Origin: an uncultured Mycoplasmatota bacterium
GTDB lineage: Bacteria > Bacillota_I > Bacilli_A > RF39 > UBA660
Reading direction: 5' to 3'
Length of the DNA: 17,677 nucleotides
NCBI GenBank assembly: GCA_947572405.1
Contig: CANPBV010000022.1
Coordinates: 1 to 17,677 of the forward strand
Positions 5,344 to 13,458 of the stretch are shown piece by piece. The notes under the pieces are model-generated. The model saw nothing but the letters and a program-made list of their open reading frames with translations, was not told where the DNA came from and did not search any database. The position numbers were made by a program, and so were the translations under genes. Each line of letters begins with the position of its first letter. The first letter of the stretch is position 1.

Positions 5344-7101
5344 ATGATAAAACTATTAAAAAATATTACAAAAAGAGAATGGATGATTGCATTTATTTCT
5401 TTTGTGTTAATTTTTGTACAAGTTTGGTTAGAACTAAAAATGCCTGATTATATGTCACAAATAACAGTACTTGTCCAAACCGAAGGAAGCAAAATGAGTG
5501 ATATCATCTTAAATGGTGGCTATATGTTATTATGTGCATTTGGAAGTCTTGTATCCGCTATTTTCGTGGGTTATTTAATCGCAAATATTTCAGCAACATT
5601 CTCTAGAAGAACTAGAAAAAAATTATTTGATAAAGTAGAAAGTTTATCGACTCATGAGGTGAAGCAGTTTTCTACAAGTAGTTTAATTACAAGAACGACA
5701 AATGATATTACACAAGTAGAAATGCTTGTTGGTATGGGATTACAACTTATGATAAAAGCACCTATTACAGCCATATGGGCAGTAACTAAAATATTAAATA
5801 AAAGCTGGCAATGGAGTACAATTACAGCCGTTGCCGTTGTGATTCTTTTAGGAGTGATCGCTTGTCTAGTTGTGATTGTTATGCCTAGATTTAAAATTGT
5901 CCAAAAATTGACAGATAAGCTAAATGGTGTAACAAGAGAAAACCTAACTGGTATTCGAGTTGTAAGAGCATTTAATGCCGAGGAGTATCAAGAAAAAAAA
6001 TTCCAAGAAGTCAATCATAAACTTACAAATCAACAATTATTTAACCAAAAAACATTTGCCATTATGAGTCCGACCATGTATATGGTGATGTATGGACTCG
6101 CCTTGGCTATTTACTTTGCAGGTGCCTATTTGATCAAAGATAGTTTAATGGCAAATAAGCTTACTTTATTTGGAGATATGGTAGTATTTTCTTCTTATGC
6201 AATGCAAGTTATAATGTCCTTTTTAATGCTTGCTATGATATTTATGATGTTGCCAAGAGCACAAGTTTCAGCAAAACGTATTAATGAAGTTTTAGATACA
6301 GATGTTAGTATAAAAGAGGGAAACTTTGATAGAGAAACGGAAGAAACAGGAACAGTAGAATTCAAACATGTATCATTTAAATATCCAGATGCTGAGGAAT
6401 ATCTTTTACGGGATATATCCTTTAAAGCCGAAAAAGGGGATACAATAGCTTTTATTGGTTCGACTGGTAGTGGAAAGTCAACATTAATCAATCTTGTTCC
6501 TCGATTTTATGATGTAACAGATGGAGAAGTTTTAGTAGACGGAATTAACGTAAAAGAATATAAAGGGGAAGCATTACATAATAAACTAGGCTATGTTCCA
6601 CAAAAGGCGGTTATGTTTAATGGAACTGTTCATTCTAATGTTTCTTATGGAGACAATGGAAAAGAAATCACAGAAGAGAAAGTAAAAGAGGCAATTAGAG
6701 TTGCTCAAGCAACTGAATTTGTAGAAAAAATGGATCATGGATATGAAACTCATATTGCACAAGGTGGAACAAATGTATCGGGTGGACAAAAGCAAAGATT
6801 AGCAATTGCTAGAGCGATTGCTAGAGATCCAGAAATTTATATCTTTGATGATTCTTTTTCTGCCCTTGATTATAAAACAGATGCCATATTAAGGCGTGAA
6901 CTTAAAAAATATACGAAAAATGCAACTAGTTTAATTGTAGCCCAGAGAATTGGAACCATTATGAACGCAGATAAAATTATCGTATTGGATAATGGGGAAT
7001 GTGTAGGAATGGGTACCCATAAAGAACTACTTAAAACATGTGAAGTATATAAACAAATTGCTTCATCACAACTTGGAGAGGAGGAATTAAAGAATGCATA
7101 A
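5344..7101 (+). CDS. Heterodimeric ABC exporter, subunit with the degenerate ATP site
   Basis: This 585-residue half-transporter has six membrane helices (about 15-310) followed by an ATPase domain (about 335-575). Motifs: Walker A GSTGSGKS (372-379), Q-loop Gln420, intact signature VSGGQ (478-482), Walker B IYIFDD (498-503), switch VAQR (532-535). The catalytic Glu after Walker B is Asp503 and the switch His is Gln534, so its own Walker site should be poor at ATP hydrolysis, as in one subunit of LmrCD/BmrCD/TM287-288-type exporters. It overlaps the next ABC gene by 8 bases (ATG 7094 within its end). Likely it moves drugs, lipids or peptides out of the cell; the substrate cannot be read from the sequence. 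Confidence 0.95.
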   Translation: MIKLLKNITKREWMIAFISFVLIFVQVWLELKMPDYMSQITVLVQTEGSKMSDIILNGGYMLLCAFGSLVSAIFVGYLIANISATFSRRTRKKLFDKVESLSTHEVKQFSTSSLITRTTNDITQVEMLVGMGLQLMIKAPITAIWAVTKILNKSWQWSTITAVAVVILLGVIACLVVIVMPRFKIVQKLTDKLNGVTRENLTGIRVVRAFNAEEYQEKKFQEVNHKLTNQQLFNQKTFAIMSPTMYMVMYGLALAIYFAGAYLIKDSLMANKLTLFGDMVVFSSYAMQVIMSFLMLAMIFMMLPRAQVSAKRINEVLDTDVSIKEGNFDRETEETGTVEFKHVSFKYPDAEEYLLRDISFKAEKGDTIAFIGSTGSGKSTLINLVPRFYDVTDGEVLVDGINVKEYKGEALHNKLGYVPQKAVMFNGTVHSNVSYGDNGKEITEEKVKEAIRVAQATEFVEKMDHGYETHIAQGGTNVSGGQKQRLAIARAIARDPEIYIFDDSFSALDYKTDAILRRELKKYTKNATSLIVAQRIGTIMNADKIIVLDNGECVGMGTHKELLKTCEVYKQIASSQLGEEELKNA

Positions 7102-9466
7102 CGAAAAAACTTCTAAAAAAGGACCTATACCAGGACCAAATACGGACTCTGAAAAAGCCAAAAATTTTAAAAGCGCAATTATGCGTTTATTAAAAGAATT
7201 AAAAGGTTTTCAAATTTTGATTACAGTTTCGCTAGTTTTGGCAGCTTTAGGAGCAGTCCTTTCCATTTTAGCGCCTGATCATTTAAAAAATTTGACAGAT
7301 GAAATTCAAAATGGTTTGATTGTAAATAAAAAAAATATGGAAGTTGTAACAGAAAAAATAATGTCCAATTTAGAAGAAGAAAAGATAAATAACATCATTC
7401 CAAAAATGTTATCCATAGATATGAGTTCAGAAACGATTGAAAAAGTTATGATGTCGAATGAAATATCAGATGAAGAAAAGCAAAAGTTTCAAACCTTATT
7501 AGGAAATATTGGATTGTTAGATTCTAGGGAGCAATTACAGGAATTATCGAATTTATCTAGTAATATATTGAAGCTTATTTTTCCAGATTCTGTTTATGAA
7601 GAGGATTCTTTTGATACAGGAATTTCCATTAGCTCAGATGATAAACAACAATTATTGCAGATGATTTCCTCTTTAGAGAAAAAAGAACAATTTACACTTC
7701 CAGATAGCATTGCCACAATTTTGCTTGATAGATTTACAATAGATGGAGTTACAATTAGTGAAAAAGATCAAGCGGCTTATATCAGCTTAATGAGTACATT
7801 AGATACAGAAAATATTGTTCCAGAAGAGTTATATCAAAAAATGGATGAGATGCCAAAAAGTATCCAATCTGTGATTGCCCCAGTTATGGATATGGATGCA
7901 ATTAAAAAGATTGTTTATTTCTTAATTGGCTTATATGTTTTGAGTGCAATATTTACTTATTTTGAATCCATTGCGATGACAGATGTCTCAAATAAATTTG
8001 CTCGTAAATTGAGGGGAAGAATTTCAACAAAGATTAATAAATTACCATTAAAATATTTTGACTCCCATGCGACAGGAGATATATTATCTCGTGTTACTAA
8101 TGATGTTGACACAATCGCACAATCAATGAATCAATCTTTATCTACATTAGTAAGTGCGATTACACTATTTTTGGGAACCATTATTATGATGTTTGTAACA
8201 AATTGGATAATGGCAATTACTGCTATTGTGTCTAGTCTGATTGGTTTCCTCTTTATGTTTGGTGTATTATCAAAATCTCAAAAATACTTTGTTGCAAGAC
8301 AAGTAGAACTTGGCAATTTAAATGGACATATCGAAGAGGTGTATTCTGGACTTAATGTTGTCAAAGCTTATAACGGAAAGAAAGCGTCTGATAAAAAATT
8401 TGATCTATATAATAAAAATGTATATGATGCCAATAGAAAAAGTCAATTTTTATCTGGATTAATGATGCCAATGATGAATTTTGTAGGAAATTTTGGATAT
8501 GTTGCTGTTTGTATTGTAGGAGCGCTTCTTACAATAAATGGGCATATTAGTTTTGGAGTCATTGTCGCTTTCATATCCTATGTTCGTCTATTTACTTCAC
8601 CACTTGCCCAAATTGCCCAAGCCATGACATCATTACAGTCTACAGCAGCAGCAAGTGAACGTGTATTTGAATTTATAGATGAAGAAGAAATGAACGATGA
8701 AAGCCAGATAGAAAAGCAACTTGATAAAAGTAAAGTAAAGGGAAAAATAGAATTTGATCATGTTGTATTTAAATATGATGGGAATGAAGAGCCAACCATT
8801 AAAGATTTTAGTGCTGTAGCGCTTCCAGGGCAAAAAGTAGCAATCGTAGGACCTACTGGAGCAGGAAAAACAACTATGGTAAACTTACTCATGAAATTTT
8901 ATGAAGTAACAGGAGGAGATATTAAAATAGATGGAGTTTCTATTAGTGAACTCTCTAGGGAAAATGTTCATGAGTTATTTACAATGGTTTTACAAGATAC
9001 TTGGGTGTTTAGTGGTACAGTAAAAGAAAACATTGCTTATAATCGAAAAAATGTGAGCGATAAAAAAGTAGAAGAAGTTTGTAAAACAGTTGGTTTAGAT
9101 CATTTTGTGAAAACATTACCAAATGGATACAATGCTGACTTATCAGAAAATGATAATGTATCAGCAGGGCAAAGACAATTACTTACCATTGCTCGTGGTA
9201 TGGTAGAAGATGCACCATTCTTAATTTTGGATGAAGCAACCAGTAATGTAGACACTAGAACAGAAGAATTAGTACAAAGGGCGATGGATAAATTAACAGA
9301 AGGAAAAACTTCCTTTATTATTGCGCATAGATTATCCACGATTCGTAATGCAGATTTAATTTTAGTCATGAAAGATGGGAATATTATTGAGCAAGGAAAT
9401 CATGATGTGTTAATGAAACAAAATGGTTTTTATGCAGAACTTTATAACTCACAGTTTGAATTATAA
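7094..9466 (+). CDS. Heterodimeric ABC exporter, catalytic subunit with large extracellular insert
   Basis: This 790-residue partner is about 170-200 residues longer than usual half-exporters. After a cytoplasmic N terminus, TM1 (about 40-60) is followed by a long polar, Cys-free segment (about 62-268) before TM2 (about 271-291), so the insert should lie outside the membrane. The remaining helices run to about 510. ATPase motifs: Walker A GPTGAGKT (586-593), signature VSAGQ (689-693, second Gly changed to Ala), Walker B with catalytic Glu714, switch His745. It therefore supplies the intact Walker site, while its altered signature faces the degenerate site of the upstream subunit. GAGGAGG precedes the ATG, and a terminator follows the stop codon. 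Confidence 0.95.
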   Translation: MHNEKTSKKGPIPGPNTDSEKAKNFKSAIMRLLKELKGFQILITVSLVLAALGAVLSILAPDHLKNLTDEIQNGLIVNKKNMEVVTEKIMSNLEEEKINNIIPKMLSIDMSSETIEKVMMSNEISDEEKQKFQTLLGNIGLLDSREQLQELSNLSSNILKLIFPDSVYEEDSFDTGISISSDDKQQLLQMISSLEKKEQFTLPDSIATILLDRFTIDGVTISEKDQAAYISLMSTLDTENIVPEELYQKMDEMPKSIQSVIAPVMDMDAIKKIVYFLIGLYVLSAIFTYFESIAMTDVSNKFARKLRGRISTKINKLPLKYFDSHATGDILSRVTNDVDTIAQSMNQSLSTLVSAITLFLGTIIMMFVTNWIMAITAIVSSLIGFLFMFGVLSKSQKYFVARQVELGNLNGHIEEVYSGLNVVKAYNGKKASDKKFDLYNKNVYDANRKSQFLSGLMMPMMNFVGNFGYVAVCIVGALLTINGHISFGVIVAFISYVRLFTSPLAQIAQAMTSLQSTAAASERVFEFIDEEEMNDESQIEKQLDKSKVKGKIEFDHVVFKYDGNEEPTIKDFSAVALPGQKVAIVGPTGAGKTTMVNLLMKFYEVTGGDIKIDGVSISELSRENVHELFTMVLQDTWVFSGTVKENIAYNRKNVSDKKVEEVCKTVGLDHFVKTLPNGYNADLSENDNVSAGQRQLLTIARGMVEDAPFLILDEATSNVDTRTEELVQRAMDKLTEGKTSFIIAHRLSTIRNADLILVMKDGNIIEQGNHDVLMKQNGFYAELYNSQFEL

Positions 9467-9472
9467 GAAGGG

Positions 9473-9497
9473 AAAGGCATTGATTGCCTTTTTTTTT
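9473..9497 (+). terminator. Intrinsic terminator of the marR-ABC operon
   Basis: A 7-bp stem (AAAGGCA / TGCCTTT) with a 5-base loop runs into a long T tract (9489-9497), just 7 bases after the stop codon. Confidence 0.85.
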
Positions 9498-9581
9498 GGA
9501 CTGTGAGCGAAAAAAATATTTCTTATTTTTCTTACAGAATTGTCATGCTAGACTGATTAAAAAAATGGTTCTGATACAAAT

Positions 9582-9604
9582 AAAAAAAGAGAAATAGCTC
9601 TCTT
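9582..9604 (-). terminator. Intrinsic terminator of the queuosine-salvage gene
   Basis: On the minus strand AAGAGA / TCTCTT forms a 6-bp stem with loop GCTATT, followed by seven T. It overlaps the stop codon at 9603-9605, and would act convergently with the ABC operon terminator. Confidence 0.7.
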
Positions 9605-10541
9605 AATAAGATGGTGTTTTGGTTAAATGATAAGGAATCCATGATAAAGATTTGTCTTGACTTTGTAACCAAATCATATCATTAATTTCAATTGCTTCCA
9701 TTCCTGTTATTGCAGATAATTTATAGATTGCAATAATAGTAGCTGCTCTAATCTCAGTCTCTTCTTTTGCGTTTTCTTTTATTTCTTGTTTATTCAATAT
9801 TTGTTGTTCTAACTTAGGTTTGTAAGTAATGACACCAAATTGATGTAGGACTTGTGGAAGCTTATAATCGGCACACCCAACTAAATGACAAATATCAACT
9901 TTTATATTTTCCTTGATTGTGCGTAAGTGAAGAATATCTGAGGTCATTAGTTGTGCAAGCTTATAGAAATAGATCGTTTCTCCATTATAAGTTCTGGTAT
10001 CTTCTAAAAATGGAAATGTTTGAATAAGATAATAAAATAATTCTGTATCTGTAGTTTTCTTTTCTATTTCTTTGTAGAAAGATGTAATATTTTTTTCTAC
10101 CAAAATTTTTCCAATAGATCAAATTCTATGGTATCGTTCTTTAAAAAGCGGTATTTGAATATTGCCTTTTAAAACTGTCTCGAATTGCTCTTCTGTTAAA
10201 TTCTTTAAATATGTGGGTGTTAAAAATTGTTGATTTTCTTTGGCTTCTTTTAATAAGGCATAGAGAAGAGCAAAAGCACCATCTAGACTGCCATTTTCGC
10301 TTTCTATTGTCCATTTTGGATTCCCCCAAAAACAAAAATCGATCGAATCATAAATTAGCAAGAATAAGGAAAGCTCTTCTTTTGATAAATCTAATAAACC
10401 AAAGGGATTACTGGCAAGCCAGTGTGTTGCTTTTGTACCCTTAATTTTATGTGCAAATTTTTGGAGTTTTTCTTCATCGATAGAAACCAAATCAGCATTT
10501 TCTATCACAAAATTTGTTGTTTCTGTAATTTTTTCTAACAT
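9603..10541 (-). pseudogene. Queuosine salvage protein gene (DUF2419/Qng1-like) interrupted by an in-frame TGA
   Basis: Two consecutive minus-strand pieces, 10541-10119 and 10118-9603, lie in the same frame and are separated only by TGA at 10121-10119. Read through, they give one protein of about 312 residues, the usual length of queuosine (Q) nucleotide N-glycosylase/salvage proteins, which release queuine for tRNA modification. N-terminal family features: HWLASNPFG, DSIDFCFWGNPKW, IPLFKERY. After the stop: GKILVEK, FYKLAQLM, CADYKLPQVLHQFG, EIRAATI, with a Y at the extreme C terminus. The conserved ADYxxPQVL region thought to hold catalytic residues lies beyond the stop, so the 140-residue product should be inactive. 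ATG 10541 follows AGGTGAT. Read error, recent nonsense mutation or readthrough are all possible. Confidence 0.85.
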
Positions 10542-10558
10542 TTATATCACCTAATTTC

Positions 10559-10567
10559 ATTATAACA
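10559..10567 (-). promoter_or_regulatory. Extended -10 promoter of the queuosine-salvage gene
   Basis: On the minus strand TGT-TATAAT is a complete extended -10 element, 17 bases before the ATG at 10541. The -35 region (TTAAAA) is weak, as is usual for this promoter class. It is back to back with the sufU promoter. Confidence 0.65.
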
Positions 10568-10575
10568 TATTTTAG

Positions 10576-10604
10576 TTGCATTTTTAATTTTCTTATATTA
10601 TAAT
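10576..10604 (+). promoter_or_regulatory. Sigma-A promoter of sufU
   Basis: TTGCAT (10576-10581), 17 bases, TATAAT (10599-10604). The expected start is about 17 bases before the ATG at 10628. Confidence 0.8.
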
Positions 10605-10627
10605 TGTGAAAGAAATCAGGTGATGAT

Positions 10628-11059
10628 ATGGATCCAAAGATGAAACGTGAAATTATTTTGCAGCATTATCAAAATCCTAAAAATAAAGGACTGATAGAAA
10701 AAGATGGATATGTGTATGTAGATATGAATAATGAATCTTGTATTGATGAAGTTCATTTAATGGTAAAAATAGAAGATGGGAAAATTATAGATGCTCATTT
10801 TGATGGTGAAGCTTGTGCGATTTGTACCAGTTCAACTTCAATTATGATTGATACATTGTTAGGAAAAACGGTAACAGAAGCGAAGAGGATTGTTGAAAAT
10901 TTTGGGAATATGATTGATGAAAAAGAATATGATGAAGATATGTTAGAACAAGCAATTGTATATGATGATATAGGTCGACAACCGAATCGCAAAAAATGCG
11001 CATTACTCGGATGGTGGGGAATGGAAAAGGTATTAGAGGAAAATGACAAGGCTTTTTAA
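10628..11059 (+). CDS. sufU: SufU iron-sulfur cluster assembly protein
   Basis: This 143-residue protein is a SufU-type member of the IscU/NifU N-terminal family. In Bacillota SufU accepts sulfur from the cysteine desulfurase SufS and passes it to the SufBCD scaffold, using a zinc site. Expected ligands are all present: Cys38 and Asp40 in NESCID, Cys63 in EACAIC, and Cys124 in RKKCALLGW. The usual NPxCGD is NESCID here, and there is an extra Cys66. The N terminus (ILQHYQNPKNKG) is diagnostic. AGGTGAT precedes ATG 10628. A terminator overlaps its stop codon, so it appears to be a single-gene unit before sufB. sufC, sufD and sufS are not in this window. Confidence 0.93.
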   Translation: MDPKMKREIILQHYQNPKNKGLIEKDGYVYVDMNNESCIDEVHLMVKIEDGKIIDAHFDGEACAICTSSTSIMIDTLLGKTVTEAKRIVENFGNMIDEKEYDEDMLEQAIVYDDIGRQPNRKKCALLGWWGMEKVLEENDKAF

Positions 11060-11069
11060 AAGCCTTTTT
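11048..11069 (+). terminator. Terminator overlapping the sufU stop codon
   Basis: AAGGCTTTT and AAAAGCCTT form a 9-bp inverted repeat around a single T (in practice a 7-bp stem and small loop) ending in TTTTT. The sufU TAA lies inside the hairpin. Confidence 0.75.
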
Positions 11070-11147
11070 ATGGAAAAAGGAATGATGGAATATTCTTTTG
11101 GTTATTCTTTGAAATCATTTATTTTGTGATCTTTTTTCTTTAAAGCT

Positions 11148-11176
11148 TTGCTTTCCTTTTTATTTTGTTCTATAAT
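11148..11176 (+). promoter_or_regulatory. Sigma-A promoter of sufB
   Basis: TTGCTT (11148-11153), 17 bases, TATAAT (11171-11176), with the sufB ATG only 17 bases downstream. This implies a leader of about 10 bases containing GGTGAT. Confidence 0.75.
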
Positions 11177-11193
11177 AGAAATATGGTGATAAC

Positions 11194-12501
11194 ATGACAA
11201 AAAGGTTAAATAAAACATTCATAAAAGAAATTTCAAGATTAAAAAAAGAACCAAAGTGGATGACCGGTTTTCGGATAAAAGCATATGAAATGTTTGAAGA
11301 ATTTTCAAATCCTATTTTTGGCCCAGAATTAAAATTAGATTTTAATGAAATTAATTATTTTAAGCGAATTAGCGATAGTGTATGTGATGAGTGGGAAGAT
11401 GTACCAATTGATGTCAAAGAAACTTTTGAAAAATTGGGAGTAATTGATGCGGAAAAGAAATATTTAGGCGGAATTGGGGCACAATATGAAAGCGAAGTTG
11501 TATATCATCATATGTTAGAAGAATTAGTCGAAAAAAATGTCATATTTTGTGATACAGATACAGCTTTGAAAAAATATCCTGAACTATTTAAAAAATATTT
11601 TAATAACTTAGTAAAATATGATGAAAATAAATATACTGCGTTAAATGGGGCTGTGTGGAGTGGGGGAACATTTATTTATGTACCGCCTTATACCAAAATA
11701 GATAGACCTTTGCAAAGTTATTTTCGGATGAATAGTAAAAATATGGGGCAATTTGAAAGAACCATTATTATTGTTGATGAAGGCAGCGAATTACATTATA
11801 TGGAAGGGTGTACAGCACCAACCTATATAACGGATTCTTTACATGCCGCGGTAGTTGAAATTTATGTTGGCAAGAACGCAAAATGTAGATATACAACGAT
11901 CCAAAACTGGGCAGATAACATTTACAATTTAGTGACTAAAAGAGCCATTGTTGAAGAAAATGGATTAATGGAGTGGATTGATGGAAATATTGGTTCTAAA
12001 ATCAATATGAAATACCCTAGTTGTATATTAGTTGGCCCATATGCCAAAGGAAATTGTATTTCAATCGCAGTCGCAACAGAAGGCCAAATTCAAGATGCTG
12101 GGGCCAAAATGATTCATTTGGCGCCCTATACGGCTAGTAATATCATTAGTAAATCAATAGCTGGAAAAGGCGGAAATGCTACATATAGAGGTACTGTTAA
12201 ATTATCGAAAAAAGCAGAATATTCAAAAAGTACTATCAAATGTGACACTATTATATTGGATGAATTTTCTAAAAGTGATACGATTCCAAAAAACATCATT
12301 GAAAATGCGACATCTCTTTTAGAACATGAGGCGAGTGTTTCCAAAATAAATCAAGAACAACTATTTTATTTAATGAGCAGAGGATTATCTGAAGATAAAG
12401 CAAAAGAACTATTAATTATGGGGTTTATAGATCGCTTTAGAGAGGAACTTCCTATGGAATATGCTGTAGAATTGAATGCTTTATTAAAAAAATATTTTTA
12501 A
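11194..12501 (+). CDS. sufB: SufB, scaffold subunit of the SUF Fe-S assembly complex
   Basis: This 435-residue protein is SufB, which with SufC and SufD builds Fe-S clusters in the cytoplasm. Diagnostic stretches include NGAVWSGGTFIYVPP (151-165), the beta-helix core with YMEGCTAP (202-209), TTIQNWADNIYNLVTKR (234-250), the KCDTIILDEFSKSDTIP block (349-365) with Cys350 matching the key cysteine of E. coli SufB, and LLEHEASVSKI (375-385). The C terminus has the SufB-typical SRGLSEDKAKELLIMGFI. It is about 30 residues shorter than common homologues, mostly at the N terminus. GGTGAT precedes the ATG. It follows sufU in the standard order, but is separated by a terminator and its own promoter. 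Confidence 0.96.
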   Translation: MTKRLNKTFIKEISRLKKEPKWMTGFRIKAYEMFEEFSNPIFGPELKLDFNEINYFKRISDSVCDEWEDVPIDVKETFEKLGVIDAEKKYLGGIGAQYESEVVYHHMLEELVEKNVIFCDTDTALKKYPELFKKYFNNLVKYDENKYTALNGAVWSGGTFIYVPPYTKIDRPLQSYFRMNSKNMGQFERTIIIVDEGSELHYMEGCTAPTYITDSLHAAVVEIYVGKNAKCRYTTIQNWADNIYNLVTKRAIVEENGLMEWIDGNIGSKINMKYPSCILVGPYAKGNCISIAVATEGQIQDAGAKMIHLAPYTASNIISKSIAGKGGNATYRGTVKLSKKAEYSKSTIKCDTIILDEFSKSDTIPKNIIENATSLLEHEASVSKINQEQLFYLMSRGLSEDKAKELLIMGFIDRFREELPMEYAVELNALLKKYF

Positions 12502-12514
12502 TTGTCAAATTTTG

Positions 12515-12523
12515 TGTTATAAT
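12515..12523 (+). promoter_or_regulatory. Extended -10 promoter of the lipoprotein gene
   Basis: TGT-TATAAT (12515-12523) is a full extended -10 element that begins 14 bases after the sufB stop codon. The -35 region is T-rich and weak. The gene's ATG is 24 bases downstream, behind AAGGAGG. Confidence 0.6.
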
Positions 12524-12547
12524 GTAGATAATAAGGAGGAAAGAAGA

Positions 12548-12880
12548 ATGAAGAAGTTTTTAATTGTATCAGTTGCAATACTATCTTTATTGGCGGTTGG
12601 TTGTGGTAAAAAGAAAGATAATAAAAAAGAAAATGTAAAGTCACCTCAAGAAATAGCAATGGAGAAATATGCGAAAGATTACTATCTTAAGTTTGTAAAT
12701 AAATATTTAACAAACCCGACTGTATCGGTTCAGGCTTTAAAGAAAGCAAAAAAAGATGGTTATACAGATTATGACTTAAGTGATTTAAGCAAATGTAAAG
12801 ATACTTCTTATACTGAGTTAGTACTTGAAGAAGGAACAAACGAGGTTAAAGGGTTTGTACACCATTTAGAGTGTGAGTAG
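12548..12880 (+). CDS. Small lipoprotein of unknown function
   Basis: This 110-residue protein has a lipoprotein signal peptide: MKK, a hydrophobic core (about 4-17), then LAVGC with Cys19 as the likely lipidated residue; Ala at -3 is less usual than Leu. A Lys-rich linker (20-31) leads to a small domain (about 33-110) with two cysteines (Cys83, Cys109) that could form a disulfide outside the cell. I recognise no family. The ATG at 12548 is chosen because AAGGAGG lies just upstream and the promoter -10 is at 12518-12523; an upstream in-frame start at 12512 is not plausible. It appears to be a single-gene unit between its own promoter and a terminator. Confidence 0.8.
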   Translation: MKKFLIVSVAILSLLAVGCGKKKDNKKENVKSPQEIAMEKYAKDYYLKFVNKYLTNPTVSVQALKKAKKDGYTDYDLSDLSKCKDTSYTELVLEEGTNEVKGFVHHLECE

Positions 12881-12964
12881 AAAACTTATAAATCTGGTGA
12901 GCAAAATATCCTAAATTTTAGAAATTTGTTTAACAGATTTTAAAAAAATAGAGAAAAAATAGTC

Positions 12965-13002
12965 AAGAAATGTAGAAATATTCATTTGCATTTCTTTTTT
13001 TT
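12965..13002 (+). terminator. Terminator after the lipoprotein gene
   Basis: AAGAAATG (12965-12972) pairs with CATTTCTT (12989-12996) around a 16-base loop, followed by a T run to 13002. It overlaps the -35 and spacer of the ssb promoter. Confidence 0.6.
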
Positions 13003-13014
13003 ATAGCCTATAGT
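12986..13014 (+). promoter_or_regulatory. Sigma-A promoter of the ssb-like gene
   Basis: TTGCAT (12986-12991), 17 bases, TATAGT (13009-13014). The expected start lies right before GAAGGAGG, giving a leader of about 16 bases. The promoter is built into the preceding terminator. Confidence 0.65.
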
Positions 13015-13036
13015 GTACATCGAAGGAGGAAAAAAT

Positions 13037-13375
13037 ATGTTAAATCAAACAGTATTAGTAGGAAGGTTGGTGCGTGATCCAGAGCTTCGCGAAACCGATA
13101 ATGGTAGAAAGGTCACAAACATCACTTTAGCAGTTCCAAGAAGTTATAAGAACCTAAATGGCGAATATGATACAGATTTTATTTCATGTGTTTTATGGAA
13201 AGGTGTGGCTGAAAGTACCGTAGAGTATTGCAAACGTGGGGACTTGGTCGGAGTAAAGGGCCGTATTCAGTCTAGAAACATTGCACTAGAAGATGAGACT
13301 AAAAAGCAGGTTGTTGAAGTGGTTGCAGAGAAAATAACTTTCCTATCTAGTAAGCGTTCAGAAGAGACAGAATAA
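13037..13375 (+). CDS. ssb: Single-stranded DNA-binding protein, short tail-less form
   Basis: This 112-residue protein is one OB fold of the SSB family: MLNQTVLVGRLVRDPELRET, then TNITLAVPR, DFISCVLWKGVAE, and GDLVGVKGRIQSR are textbook SSB strands. It ends in SSKRSEETE and lacks the glycine-rich linker and the acidic DDDIPF-type tip that recruits partner proteins. In length and lack of tail it resembles the accessory SsbB (YwpH) of B. subtilis, rather than the essential SSB usually found between rpsF and rpsR. ATG 13037 is chosen because AAGGAGG lies just before it; an upstream GTG (13013) falls in the promoter. It stands alone, with its own promoter and a weak terminator. Confidence 0.92.
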   Translation: MLNQTVLVGRLVRDPELRETDNGRKVTNITLAVPRSYKNLNGEYDTDFISCVLWKGVAESTVEYCKRGDLVGVKGRIQSRNIALEDETKKQVVEVVAEKITFLSSKRSEETE

Positions 13376-13387
13376 CATCTGTTTTTT
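13367..13387 (+). terminator. Weak terminator at the ssb stop codon
   Basis: ACAGA / TCTGT forms a 5-bp stem with a 6-base loop followed by six T. It overlaps the end of the ssb gene. Confidence 0.45.
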
Positions 13388-13458
13388 CTATAAATAAAAA
13401 GATCTTAAAACTCTATTTCTTTTTTTGAAATTCATGTATAATAGAATTGGTGAAAGAT

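Noticed and set aside
10119..10121. TGA read as tryptophan (genetic code 4) to explain the interrupted queuosine gene
   Set aside because: Other genes use TGG for tryptophan and contain no in-frame TGA; pdp, the dipeptidase gene and recX end in TGA, the first two in ATGA overlaps typical of genuine stops.
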